Shown: one piece after another, positions 52,005 through 60,112 of the stretch
How positions within the stretch are numbered: position 1 is the first letter of the stretch
Layout of the letters: every line of letters begins with the position of its first letter
Assembly (NCBI GenBank): GCA_963821235.1
Contig: CAWGCS010000001.1
Location: 496,001-560,000, forward strand
Origin: CTSoil-043 sp963821235
GTDB lineage: Bacteria; Chloroflexota; Limnocylindria; Limnocylindrales; CSP1-4
DNA length: 64,000 nucleotides
Reading direction: 5' to 3'
Position numbers and translations under genes: made by a program
The notes under the pieces: generated by a model
Told to the model about the DNA's origin: nothing
The model's database searches: none
Seen by the model: the letters and a program-made list of their open reading frames with translations, nothing else

Positions 52005-53678
52005 TCAGGCCTCGACGAGGTCGGCCAGCGCGCCGGCGTGGACGAGGTGGGTGACCGCCGCGATGTCGCCGCCCATCTCGCGGTCGTCGTCGAGGGCCGG
52101 CACGACGGCCCGGATCCGGCGGTGGGCCTCCGCCACCCCGGCTCCCGGCGCCGGCGCCTCGGAGGCGGGGAGGCCGAGGGCGGCCGCCACGGCAGCCCGC
52201 CGCAGGTCGAGCGCCTGCGCCCCGACGAGCAGCTCGAGGGCCACGATGCTCTCCACGCCGTCGAGGACCTGCCGGGCGTGGCGTGCCGCCGTCGCGCCCA
52301 TCGAGACGTGGTCCTCCTGGTTGGCGGAGGTCGGGATGGAGTCGACGGACGACGGGTGGGCCAGGACCTTGTTCTCGGACGCCAGGGCTGCCGCCGTGTA
52401 CTGCAGGAGCATCATCCCCGAGTTGAGGCCCGGAGCCGGCGCCAGGAAGGCGGGCAGGCCGCCATTGAGGCGCGCGTCGAGCAGGAGGGCGATGCGCCGC
52501 TCGCTGATCGCTCCCAGCTCGGCGAGGGCGAGCTTGGCGAAGTCGAGGGCCAGCGCGATCGGCTCGCCGTGGAAGTTGCCGCCGGAGATCACGAGCCCGC
52601 CGCCGGTCGCGGCCGTCCCCGTGTCGGCGACGCCGCCCTCCGGGAAGACGAGCGGGTTGTCGGTCGCCGCGTTCATCTCCACGTCGAGGACCCGCCGGAG
52701 GTGATCGAGGGCGTCGCGCACGGCGCCGTGGACCTGCGGCACGCAGCGGAGGGAATACGGGTCCTGGACCTTGTGCGACGAGGCGTGGTGGTGGGCCATG
52801 AGCCCGGAATCGCGCAGGACGTGACGCATCTCGGCGGCGACCGCGACCTGCCCGGGATGCGGACGGGCGAGCTGGTACGCCGCGGCGTAGGCAACGTCGG
52901 TCCCGAGGAACGCCTCCAGCGACTGGCCGGCCGCGAGGGACGCCGTGCGGGCCAGCCGGTCCGCGTCGGCCAGCAGCAGCGCCCCGAAGGCGCTCATGAG
53001 CTGGGTCCCGTTGAGGAGCGCCAGCCCCTCCTTCGCCTCGAGGACGAGCGGCTGCAGGCCCATCTCGCGGAGGGCCAGCAGGGCCGGCATCAGGCGGCCG
53101 TCCAGCTCCACCTCGCCCCGGCCGATGAGGGGCAGCGCGAGGTGGGCCAGCGGCGCCAGGTCTCCCGATGCGCCCACGCTCCCCTGCGCCGGCACGGCCG
53201 GGTGGATGCCGAGCTCGAGGAATTGCAGGAGGCGATCGACGATCTCCGGCCGGCAGCCCGAATGGCCGAGGGCCAGCGTGTTCGCCCGCAGCAGCAGCAT
53301 GGCCCGCACGACGTCGCGCGGCAGCGGCGGGCCCACGCCGACGGCGTGGCTGGCCAGGAGGTTCTCCTGGAGGCGGCGCGCGTCGGCGGGCGGGATGAAC
53401 GTCGTCGCCAGGTCGCCGAACCCGGTCGTGATGCCGTACACGATCTCGCCCGCCGCGACGAGGCGCTCGACGACGGCCCGAGCCTCGTTCATCCGCGCCC
53501 GGGCATGGCGGTCGAGGGAGGCCCGGGCGCCGCCGCGGGCCACCGCCTCGACGGCCGCGATCGTCAGGTCGGCGCCCGTCAGCACGACCACGTCGCGCTC
53601 CGCGTCCGGCGCGGGAAGACCCGGCTCGAACTGCGGCCCGCTCGCGTGGTCGACGGGCGGGACGGTCGGCTCAGTCAC
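52005..53678 (-). CDS. hutH: Histidine ammonia-lyase
   Basis: 557 aa. Removes ammonia from histidine to give trans-urocanate. The prosthetic MIO group forms from the Ala-Ser-Gly in GSVGASGDLAPLAH. Other blocks: YGITTGFGDLA, NLLASHAVGVG, RANTLALGHSG, KEGLALLNGTQ, VQDPYSLRCVPQVHGA, NAATDNPLVF, GGNFHGEPIALA and SSVDSIPTSANQEDHVSMG. The N-terminal ~35 residues are an extension. Start GTG 53676-53678 with TATGCT (53686-53691) 7 nt upstream. It stands 4-12 kb from the other hut genes with unrelated genes between. Confidence 0.95.
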   Translation of the reverse strand: MTEPTVPPVDHASGPQFEPGLPAPDAERDVVVLTGADLTIAAVEAVARGGARASLDRHARARMNEARAVVERLVAAGEIVYGITTGFGDLATTFIPPADARRLQENLLASHAVGVGPPLPRDVVRAMLLLRANTLALGHSGCRPEIVDRLLQFLELGIHPAVPAQGSVGASGDLAPLAHLALPLIGRGEVELDGRLMPALLALREMGLQPLVLEAKEGLALLNGTQLMSAFGALLLADADRLARTASLAAGQSLEAFLGTDVAYAAAYQLARPHPGQVAVAAEMRHVLRDSGLMAHHHASSHKVQDPYSLRCVPQVHGAVRDALDHLRRVLDVEMNAATDNPLVFPEGGVADTGTAATGGGLVISGGNFHGEPIALALDFAKLALAELGAISERRIALLLDARLNGGLPAFLAPAPGLNSGMMLLQYTAAALASENKVLAHPSSVDSIPTSANQEDHVSMGATAARHARQVLDGVESIVALELLVGAQALDLRRAAVAAALGLPASEAPAPGAGVAEAHRRIRAVVPALDDDREMGGDIAAVTHLVHAGALADLVEA

Positions 53679-53685
53679 GCCGCCG

Positions 53686-53691
53686 AGCATA
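53686..53691 (-). promoter_or_regulatory. Leaderless -10 element (TATGCT) of hutH
   Basis: Minus-strand TATGCT, seven bases (CGGCGGC), GTG; the ATG inside the box cannot be the start if this promoter is used. Confidence 0.5.
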
Positions 53692-53751
53692 GCCCCGCGG
53701 GACCACGCTCGACCGGACGATCGGCGGGAGGTCGCGCGTCGCCGCCTCGCG

Positions 53752-53757
53752 TATCCT
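53752..53757 (+). promoter_or_regulatory. Leaderless -10 element (TATCCT) of the DedA gene
   Basis: TATCCT, seven bases (CCGGGCA), ATG at 53765. Confidence 0.5.
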
Positions 53758-53764
53758 CCGGGCA

Positions 53765-54442
53765 ATGCTCGCCTTCATCGACCAGATCGTCATCCCCTTC
53801 CTCGGGAACCTCTACGGTGCGGTCGGCTATCTCGGCGTGACGCTCGCCATGGCCATCGAATTGGCCATGATCCCCCTCCCGTCGGAGCTGATCCTCCCGT
53901 TCGCCGGCTTCCTCATCTCCGACCCGGCGCAGGCGGAGCCGCTCACCGGCCAGCCGTGGAGCTTCTGGCTCGTCGTCGTGGTGGGGACGATCGGGAACAC
54001 GCTCGGTTCGCTCATCGCCTACGCCATCGGCGCATACGGCGGGCGGCCGTTCCTGGAGCGCTACGGCAAGTACCTCCTCATCCGGCAGCACGAGATCGAG
54101 ATCGCCGACCACTTCTTCGCCCGCTGGGGTGCCCAGACGGCGTTCTTCAGCCGCCTCCTGCCGATCGTCCGGACCTTCATCAGCTTCCCGGCCGGGGTCG
54201 CCCGGATGGACCTCCGGAAGTTCATCGCCTACTCGACCGCCGGTGCCTTCCTGTGGTCGACCGCCCTCGTCTGGGCCGGCGTCCAGCTCGGCGCGAACTG
54301 GGTGGAGATCCGGGAGATGCTGCAGCCGTTCGACCTGGCGATCGCCGTCGCGGTGGTGGTCGGCCTCGTGGTCCTCCTCTGGCTTCGCCTGGGTCGGCCG
54401 ATCCCGGGCCGTCGAGGGGCGCCCGGTCCGGGGGCCGAATAG
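53765..54442 (+). CDS. DedA-family membrane protein
   Basis: 225 aa. SNARE-associated/DedA fold: IELAMIPLPSELILPFAGFL re-entrant loop, GTIGNTLGSLIAYAIGAYGG, FFSRLLPIVRTFISFPAGVARM with the essential Arg, then two more helices and a basic tail. DedA proteins recycle undecaprenyl phosphate or transport related lipids and support envelope homeostasis. Stands alone; divergent from hutH. Confidence 0.9.
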   Translation: MLAFIDQIVIPFLGNLYGAVGYLGVTLAMAIELAMIPLPSELILPFAGFLISDPAQAEPLTGQPWSFWLVVVVGTIGNTLGSLIAYAIGAYGGRPFLERYGKYLLIRQHEIEIADHFFARWGAQTAFFSRLLPIVRTFISFPAGVARMDLRKFIAYSTAGAFLWSTALVWAGVQLGANWVEIREMLQPFDLAIAVAVVVGLVVLLWLRLGRPIPGRRGAPGPGAE

Positions 54443-54491
54443 CGGCGCCGCGAGTCGGGGCCTCGACTCCGCGAGCCCGGGGTGACTCCGC

Positions 54492-55181
54492 TCAGGCGCC
54501 GGGCGACGGCTCCCAGGGCGCCTGGCCCGGAGCCGCGACGTGCGACGTGTCGTTGACCGCCAGCACGCGGGCCTCGTCCGGCGACGCGCCGGGCGGCCAG
54601 CGCAGGACGGTCAGGTTGGCCTGGCCCTGGGTGAACCGGCGGCGGTACTCGCCGACCGGGACGCGGATCGCGACGCACAGCAGGATCCGATTGAACGTGC
54701 TGTGGGCGACGGCGAGGGCCACCCCGTCGACGCCGGCCCCCGCGGCCGCGCCTGGGCGGGCGGCGGCCCAGGCCAGGAGGTCGACGAGGAACGAACGGGC
54801 CCGGACCGCGACGTCGGCGCCCGATTCGCCGCCCGGGCACGGGGTCGCCCCAAGATCCCCGAGCCAGCGCGCCCGCAGGGCGGCATCGCGAGCGTCGATC
54901 TCCTCGTAGGTGAGGCCCTCCCAGGCGCCGTAGTCCATCTCCATGAGCCGCCCGTCTGCCTCGACGGGCCGTCCGCGGGCGACGGCCGAGGCCGTCTCCA
55001 TGGCCCGCCGGAGCGGGCTGCTGACGATCCGGTCGAAGCGCTCGTCGGCGATGCGCGCGGCGAGGGCGGCCGCCTGGGCGACGCCCGCGGCCGAGAGGCC
55101 GAGGTCGATCCCCTGGCCGAGGTGCTGCTCGGGCTCCGATCGCGCGGTCAGCCCGTGGCGGGTCAGGACGAGCGTCAGCAT
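54492..55181 (-). CDS. Histidine phosphatase (phosphoglycerate-mutase-like)
   Basis: 229 aa. Catalytic LTRHGLTAR at the N-terminus, the second Arg in SSPLRRAMETA, acid residue MEMDYGAWEGLTYEE, and the late His in VAHSTFNRILL. All catalytic residues of histidine phosphatases are present. Could act on sugar phosphates, alpha-ribazole phosphate or other substrates. TACACT lies 9 nt before the ATG. Confidence 0.85.
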   Translation of the reverse strand: MLTLVLTRHGLTARSEPEQHLGQGIDLGLSAAGVAQAAALAARIADERFDRIVSSPLRRAMETASAVARGRPVEADGRLMEMDYGAWEGLTYEEIDARDAALRARWLGDLGATPCPGGESGADVAVRARSFLVDLLAWAAARPGAAAGAGVDGVALAVAHSTFNRILLCVAIRVPVGEYRRRFTQGQANLTVLRWPPGASPDEARVLAVNDTSHVAAPGQAPWEPSPGA

Positions 55182-55265
55182 CGCCGGCCGAGTGTACCGG
55201 CCGTTGGTACGATGCCGCCATCCGGCCGGGGAACGTCACCCGAAGCCGGCAGCCAGGCGAGGACC

Positions 55266-55472
55266 ATGAGCGACCCGACGAGCGCCGCCGCCGACGCGCA
55301 CGGCGACCACGAGCCCGACGACGCAGGCCACGGCCACGCTGGCCATGACGAGCACGGCGACCACGCCCAGGCGCTCGGCCCGGTCGACTGGCTCGCCTGG
55401 GGGGCCGGCATCCTGGGCGTGGCGGCCGGCCTCGCCGTCGCCTTCTGCCTCCTCGTCGCGACGAACCTGTAG
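55266..55472 (+). CDS. Small His-rich single-helix membrane protein
   Basis: 68 aa. The first ~35 residues hold nine His among Asp, Glu and Gly (AHGDHEPDDAGHGHAGHDEHG), a likely metal-binding tail, followed by one membrane helix (LAWGAGILGVAAGLAVAFCLLVA). ATG with GGCGAGGA upstream. The next gene starts 5 bp later. Confidence 0.6.
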   Translation: MSDPTSAAADAHGDHEPDDAGHGHAGHDEHGDHAQALGPVDWLAWGAGILGVAAGLAVAFCLLVATNL

Positions 55473-55477
55473 GACCG

Positions 55478-56002
55478 GTGGCTTCCCCCTTCGGACCCAA
55501 CGCGAGCGCCGCCGAGCGGCTGCTCGACGCCCTCGATCGCCTGCCGCCCGGCGCGGTGGTGGCCCTCGCGGCCGCCGGCAGCGAGCTGGGGACGGCCGAC
55601 GACGACCCGGCGGTGGCCGCCCGGGCCGAGCTGCGCGGTCGCCTCCGCGCGGTGGCGAAGAGCGCCCGCCGGCTGGAGGCGGTGCGCGCGATCGGCGACG
55701 AGGTCGCGGCGTGGGCCTCCAGCGCCTCCCACTGGTTCCCCGCCGGCATCGCCGGCACCGGGGACAGCACGGCGGAGATCGCGCCGCGAATGGCGGCCGT
55801 GCCCGTCGTCCTGGACGCCGCCTATGCGGTGATCCTGGAGGACCTCCTCTCCGACGACGAGCTGGACCTCCTCCTGGGACCGTGGGAGGAGGTCGTCGGC
55901 TCGCCCTTCGACGAGCCCGGGGAAGGCGGCGACGACACGCGGGACGGCTGGGACGATCGGCTCGACGACGCCCAGCCCCTGCCCGTGGACGACGAGGGCT
56001 AG
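55478..56002 (+). CDS. Unknown protein, paralogue of the 21.4-kb gene product
   Basis: 174 aa. Helical Ala-rich protein; VLDAAYAVILEDLLSDDELDLLLGPWEEVVGS matches the ending of the protein at 21449-22003. A ~35-residue acidic tail follows. GTG start 5 bp after the His-rich gene. The stop shares CTAG with the fhs stop. Confidence 0.6.
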   Translation: MASPFGPNASAAERLLDALDRLPPGAVVALAAAGSELGTADDDPAVAARAELRGRLRAVAKSARRLEAVRAIGDEVAAWASSASHWFPAGIAGTGDSTAEIAPRMAAVPVVLDAAYAVILEDLLSDDELDLLLGPWEEVVGSPFDEPGEGGDDTRDGWDDRLDDAQPLPVDDEG

Positions 56003-57705
56003 AAGAGCCCGACGACGTTCCCGTCGGCGTCGATGTCGATCTTCTCGCCGGCGGGCCGCGAGGGGAGCCCCGGCATCGTCCGCATGTCGCCCGCGAGCGG
56101 GTAGATGAAGCCGGCCCCGGCCGCCAGGCGCACGTCGCGGACCGGCAGGCGGAAGCCCGTCGGGCGACCCTTGAGGGCCGGGTCGTGGGACAGCGAGAGG
56201 TGGGTCTTGGCGACGCAGACGGGGAGGTGGCCGAATCCCAGGCCCTCGTACTCGGCGAGGGCCTTCGTCGCCGCGGGCGCGAAGTCGACCCCGTCGGCCC
56301 CGTAGACGCGGGTCGCGATCATCTCGATCTTCGCCCGCAGCGGCATCTCGTCGGGGTAGAGGAAGCGGAACGCGCCGCCGTCGGCCGCGGCCGCCTCCCA
56401 GACCGCCGCCGCCAGCGCCTCGGCGCCCCTGCCGCCCTCGGCGAAGTTCGTGGTGACCACCGCGTCGCGGGCGCCGGCGGCGACCGCGATCTCGCGGACG
56501 GCCTCGAGCTCGGCCGGCGTGTCGGTCGGGAAGGCGTTCATGGCCACGACCACCGGCACGCCGTAGGAGCGGACGATCTCGACCTGTGCCGCCAGGTTGG
56601 CGCCGCCGGCCCGGACCGCCTCGACGTTCTCCGTGGTGAGGGCCGGGTCGAGCGGCTTGCCGGCCACGATCCGGCCCACCCCGCCGTGCATCTTGAGGGC
56701 CCGGATGGTGGCCACCACGACGGCGGCGTCGGGGCGCAGCCCCGAGGCCCGGCACTTGATGTCGAAGAACTTCTCGGCCCCCATGTCGGCCCCGAAGCCG
56801 GCCTCCGTGACGACGATGTCGGAGGTGGCCAGGGCGACCCGGTCGGCCAGGATCGAGCTGTTGCCGTGGGCGATGTTGGCGAAGGGGCCGCAGTGGACGT
56901 AGGCCGGGCCGCCCTCGAGCGTCTGGAGGAGGTTGGGCTTGATGGCGTCGCGGAGGAGGACGGTCATCGCGCCGGCGACGCCGAGGTCCTCGGTCGTGAC
57001 CGCCTTGCCTTCGCGCGAGGTCGCCACGACGATGCGGCCGAGGCGCGCCCGCAGGTCCCGCAGGTCCTTCGAGAGGGCCAGGATCGCCATCACCTCGGAG
57101 GCGACCGTGATCACCCACTCGGCCTCGCGGGGGACGCCGTTCTCCTTGCCGCCGAGGCCGATGATCGCCCGCCGGATGGCCCGGTCGCTGATGTCGACGA
57201 CGCGCGGCCAGCGGATGGAGAAGGGGTCGATCCCGAGGGCGTTGCCGTGATGGAGGTGGTTGTCGAGGAAGGCGGACGCCAGGTTGTGGGCGGCGCTGAT
57301 GGCGTGCACGTCGCCGGTCAGGTGGAGGTTGAAGTCCTCCATCGGGATGATCTGGGAGTAGCCGCCCCCGGCGGCGCCGCCCTTGATCCCGAAGACGGGC
57401 CCCAGCGACGGCTGGCGGATGGCGACGGCCGCCTTGCGGCCGATCCGGGTGAGGCCCTGGGCCAGGCCCACGGTGGTCGTCGTCTTGCCCTCGCCCAGGG
57501 GCGTCGGGGTGATGGCCGTCACGACGACGTACCTGCCCCGCGGTCGCTCGCGCTCGACGCGCTCCACCCCGGCGAGGGTCACCTTGGCCTTCGTCGGGCC
57601 GTACAGCTCGATCTCGTCGGGCCGCAGGCCGAGGTCGGCGGCCACGTCGCCGATGGGCCGCGGGGTGACGGAGCGCGCGATCTCGAGATCGGACGGGAAC
57701 GACAT
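55999..57705 (-). CDS. fhs: Formate--tetrahydrofolate ligase
   Basis: 568 aa. Makes 10-formyl-THF from formate, THF and ATP, or runs backward to yield ATP. ATP loop TPLGEGKTTTTVGLAQGL; RQPSLGPVFGIKGGAAGGGYSQI, LTGDVHAISAAHNL, VTEAGFGADMGAEKF, KPLDPALTTEN, and FPTDTPAELE. Complete length. It follows folD by 30 bp in the same direction and has a GGAGG ribosome site. Confidence 0.95.
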   Translation of the reverse strand: MSFPSDLEIARSVTPRPIGDVAADLGLRPDEIELYGPTKAKVTLAGVERVERERPRGRYVVVTAITPTPLGEGKTTTTVGLAQGLTRIGRKAAVAIRQPSLGPVFGIKGGAAGGGYSQIIPMEDFNLHLTGDVHAISAAHNLASAFLDNHLHHGNALGIDPFSIRWPRVVDISDRAIRRAIIGLGGKENGVPREAEWVITVASEVMAILALSKDLRDLRARLGRIVVATSREGKAVTTEDLGVAGAMTVLLRDAIKPNLLQTLEGGPAYVHCGPFANIAHGNSSILADRVALATSDIVVTEAGFGADMGAEKFFDIKCRASGLRPDAAVVVATIRALKMHGGVGRIVAGKPLDPALTTENVEAVRAGGANLAAQVEIVRSYGVPVVVAMNAFPTDTPAELEAVREIAVAAGARDAVVTTNFAEGGRGAEALAAAVWEAAAADGGAFRFLYPDEMPLRAKIEMIATRVYGADGVDFAPAATKALAEYEGLGFGHLPVCVAKTHLSLSHDPALKGRPTGFRLPVRDVRLAAGAGFIYPLAGDMRTMPGLPSRPAGEKIDIDADGNVVGLF

Positions 57706-57735
57706 CGGCAGGGCCTCCGCCGCGCTCGTGCGCGG

Positions 57736-58683
57736 CTACGACGTGGGGGTGGACGGCGGGGGGCTCGAGGTGGGGATCGGCTGGCGGAGCGAGACGGCGC
57801 CCGGGGCAGTCAGGCCCTCGGCCTGGTTGCGGGCGGCCCGGACGAGGTGGGTGAGGAGGATGGCGTTCGTCAGGGGGCCGACGCCGCCCGGCACCGGCGC
57901 GATCGCCGCCGCGACCCGAGCCGCGGACTCGAAGTCGACGTCACCCACCAGGCGGCCATCGACGACGTTGATCCCGACGTCGACGACCACCGCCCCGGGC
58001 TTCAGCATCTCGCCGGTGATGAGCCCGGGCCGTCCCGCCGCGACGACCACGACGTCCGCCTCCCGGACCTGGGCCGCGAGATCGCGGGTCCGCGAGTGGC
58101 AGATGGTCACCGTCGCGTGCTCGCGGAGGAGGAGGAGGGCGGCCGGCTTGCCGACCACGTTGGAGCGGCCGACGACCACGGCCCGGGCGCCGGCCAGCGG
58201 CACGCCCGAGCGGCGCAGGAGCTCCACCGCGGCGTGGGCGGTCGCCGGCAGGAAGCCGTCGTAGCCGAGGGCCAGGAGCCCCGCGTTGAGCGGGTGGATC
58301 CCGTCGATGTCCTTGGCCGGGTCGAGAGTGTCGATCACGACGCGGAGGGGGATCGTGGCCGGCAGCGGCTGCTGGACGATGATCCCGGCCACGGTCCGCT
58401 CGGCGCCGAGGGCCGCGATCTCGCGGCCGAGGGCCTCCGCGGTGCAGTCGTCGCCCAGCTCCACGAGGCGATCCTGGATGCCGACCAGGCGGCAGCCGTC
58501 GAGGATCTTGTGGAGGTAGACGGTGGAGGGGGCGTCGCGACCGACGATGACGACGGCCAGCTCCGGCGTGTACGCGTGGCGGGCCTTGAAGGCGGCGACG
58601 TCGGCCGCGACCGTGGTGCGAACCTCCGCCGCGACCGGCCCGCCGCGCAGGAGGCGCGGGCCTTCGTCGTTGAGGAGCGTCAC
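57736..58683 (-). CDS. folD: Methylenetetrahydrofolate dehydrogenase / methenyltetrahydrofolate cyclohydrolase
   Basis: 315 aa. Interconverts methylene-, methenyl- and 10-formyl-THF. VGRDAPSTVYLHKILDGC with Tyr and Lys (Y-x3-K), GIIVQQPLPATI, PAKDIDGIHPLNAG, VVVGRSNVVGKPAALLLL, VDVGINVVDGRLVGDV and PVPGGVGPLTNAIL. A ~25-residue Pro/Ser tail is extra. GTG overlaps the fchA stop (GTGA). Confidence 0.94.
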   Translation of the reverse strand: MTLLNDEGPRLLRGGPVAAEVRTTVAADVAAFKARHAYTPELAVVIVGRDAPSTVYLHKILDGCRLVGIQDRLVELGDDCTAEALGREIAALGAERTVAGIIVQQPLPATIPLRVVIDTLDPAKDIDGIHPLNAGLLALGYDGFLPATAHAAVELLRRSGVPLAGARAVVVGRSNVVGKPAALLLLREHATVTICHSRTRDLAAQVREADVVVVAAGRPGLITGEMLKPGAVVVDVGINVVDGRLVGDVDFESAARVAAAIAPVPGGVGPLTNAILLTHLVRAARNQAEGLTAPGAVSLRQPIPTSSPPPSTPTS

Positions 58684-59348
58684 GCGCCGGCCTCGGGCTC
58701 GCGGAGCTCGCGACGCTCGACGTGGGCCCGGGTGGCCTCGGCGAGGTCCTCGATCTCGGCGAGGAGCTCCCCGACCCGGCCGCGCATCCCGTCGGCGAGG
58801 CCCTCGTCGCCGAGCGAGGGGAGGTTGACGAGGACGTTCTCGGCGGCCCCGTGGGCGGAGGCCTCGGCGAGGCGCGAGGCGACGGCGAGGTCGCTGGCGG
58901 CGTTGAGGTTGCTGCGCCCCGCCAGCCCCTCCGACGCGCGGACCACGTCGCGGCACGCCTCGAGGGTCCGCAGGGGGGCCTCCGCGGCGACGCGGGCCGA
59001 GGCCCGGATGGCGGCCGCCCGGGCCACCCGCTCCCCGTCCGACTCGCGAGGCAGCTTGAGCGCGGCGGCGAACGCGGCGTAGGCGTCGGCGTCCTCGTCG
59101 GCCAGGGCAAGGAGCCGGGCCGCGAGCTCGCGACCCGCCGCGCCGTGACGAGCGTGGCTCGCCTCGTGCGCGGCGTACCTGGGGCGGCCCTCGGAGAGCG
59201 CCGCGACCATCGCGACGAGCGCGGCGCCGCACGAGGCGGCCACGGCCGAGGCCGCCCCTCCGCCGGGGCTGGGGGTCGCCGACGCGAGGCTGTCGATGAA
59301 CCCGTCGAGGGTCATCGACCCGAAACGAGCCGGGGGTGTCTCGGACAT
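58680..59348 (-). CDS. fchA: Cyclodeaminase/cyclohydrolase family protein (formimino-THF cyclodeaminase or FchA)
   Basis: 222 aa. Belongs to the FTCD_C/FchA family: LDGFIDSLASATPSPGGGAASAV start with the Pro-Gly-Gly-Gly substrate loop, then a helical bundle (DEDADAYAAFAAALKLP). Members either remove ammonia from 5-formimino-THF or hydrolyse methenyl-THF. The window contains ftcD without its cyclodeaminase half, which makes the deaminase role likely. Start ATG with TACAAT 7 nt upstream; first gene of the fchA-folD-fhs run. Confidence 0.88.
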   Translation of the reverse strand: MSETPPARFGSMTLDGFIDSLASATPSPGGGAASAVAASCGAALVAMVAALSEGRPRYAAHEASHARHGAAGRELAARLLALADEDADAYAAFAAALKLPRESDGERVARAAAIRASARVAAEAPLRTLEACRDVVRASEGLAGRSNLNAASDLAVASRLAEASAHGAAENVLVNLPSLGDEGLADGMRGRVGELLAEIEDLAEATRAHVERRELREPEAGA

Positions 59349-59355
59349 GGGCTCG

Positions 59356-59361
59356 ATTGTA
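59356..59361 (-). promoter_or_regulatory. Leaderless -10 element (TACAAT) of the fchA-folD-fhs operon
   Basis: Minus-strand TACAAT, seven bases (CGAGCCC), ATG. The closest match to a consensus -10 among the leaderless starts. Confidence 0.55.
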
Positions 59362-59566
59362 TGAGGCGAGTGACCCACCGACAGAGCCGTCCCGCCCGGA
59401 CGGCCGGGCCGCGGGAACCGGCCCTGGATGACGGGCGGCTGCGCAGGGTGCCCGGCGCGGAGGCCCGCTGCCGGCCGGTCTGGTGCGATGGGACCTGAGG
59501 TCCAGGACGTGGCCGGGCCCGAGGCGAGCGCGGTACCGGTCGCGTTCACCCCGGGCCCGAGGAGAT

Positions 59567-59590
59567 GGCCCGCCGGGAGGACGGCGGGCC
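59567..59590 (-). terminator. Hairpin after the SOS-controlled small gene
   Basis: GGCCCGCCG (59567-59575) and CGGCGGGCC (59582-59590) with a GGAGGA loop, about 50 bases after the small gene's stop. The rest of 59349-59641 holds no gene that I can see. Confidence 0.5.
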
Positions 59591-59641
59591 GTGGCGCCGG
59601 GCGGAGGTCCGGCGCGGTAGATGCGGGCGGGTCGCCTCGCC

Positions 59642-59914
59642 TCAGGCGGCCCGGGCGACGTCGGTGTCCAGGCCCTCGACCAGCCAGCGCCGGCCGCGAT
59701 GCCGGAAGGTCAGGGCGAGGCGAACCTCGGGCGTCTCGACCTCGAACGTCGTGCGCGGGCCGATCTCCGTCGGGTAGGCGGCGGTCTCGCGGCGCACCGC
59801 CGCGATGGCGGTCACCTGGATCGTCCGTTCGCCCCAGCGGATCTCCCGGGGGCGGCCGGAGAGCCAGTCGGTCCGGACCCGGACTTCGACCGGCTCGACG
59901 CGGGTCATGGCCAT
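59642..59914 (-). CDS. Small SOS-controlled protein (DUF6504-like)
   Basis: 90 aa, mostly beta: VEPVEVRVRTDWLSGRPREIRWGE, then VTAIAAVRRETAAYP and FRHRGRRWLVEGLD. It resembles the short DUF6504-type proteins found near translesion polymerase genes in high-GC Gram-positives; the match is by eye. ATG 59912-59914 follows AAGGAG. Two LexA-type boxes in its promoter and dinB just upstream point to a role in damage tolerance, perhaps as a polymerase accessory. Confidence 0.72.
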   Translation of the reverse strand: MAMTRVEPVEVRVRTDWLSGRPREIRWGERTIQVTAIAAVRRETAAYPTEIGPRTTFEVETPEVRLALTFRHRGRRWLVEGLDTDVARAA

Positions 59915-59964
59915 CGATCTGCTCCTTCTCGGCGGCTCGTCGTCGCCCGGGGCACTCGGGAGAC

Positions 59965-60019
59965 AGAACACCTGTTCGACTCAAACGACACTCTAGATCG
60001 AACGTCCGTTCGATGTCAA
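59965..60019 (-). promoter_or_regulatory. SOS promoter with two LexA boxes
   Basis: On the minus strand TTGACA (60014-60019), 18 bp, TAGAGT (59990-59995). Box 1, TCGAACGTCCGTTCGA (59998-60013), fills the spacer and is almost a perfect palindrome. Box 2, around 59965-59979 (AGAAC-ACCT-GTTCG on the plus strand), lies just after the -10. Both fit the CGAAC-N4-GTTCG pattern bound by LexA in Gram-positives. Confidence 0.85.
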
Positions 60020-60112
60020 GACCCCCGCTCGACGGGGATGGCGGGAGCGTCGCCGGTGGCGGTGCCAGCTTGAATGGCACAGGCGTTCGACGGTCGCGGG
60101 GCTGCCAGCGAC

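Noticed and set aside
55345..59082. 1245-residue plus-strand frame opposite fhs, folD and fchA
   Set aside because: Same shadow effect; the minus strand carries three well-conserved folate genes there.
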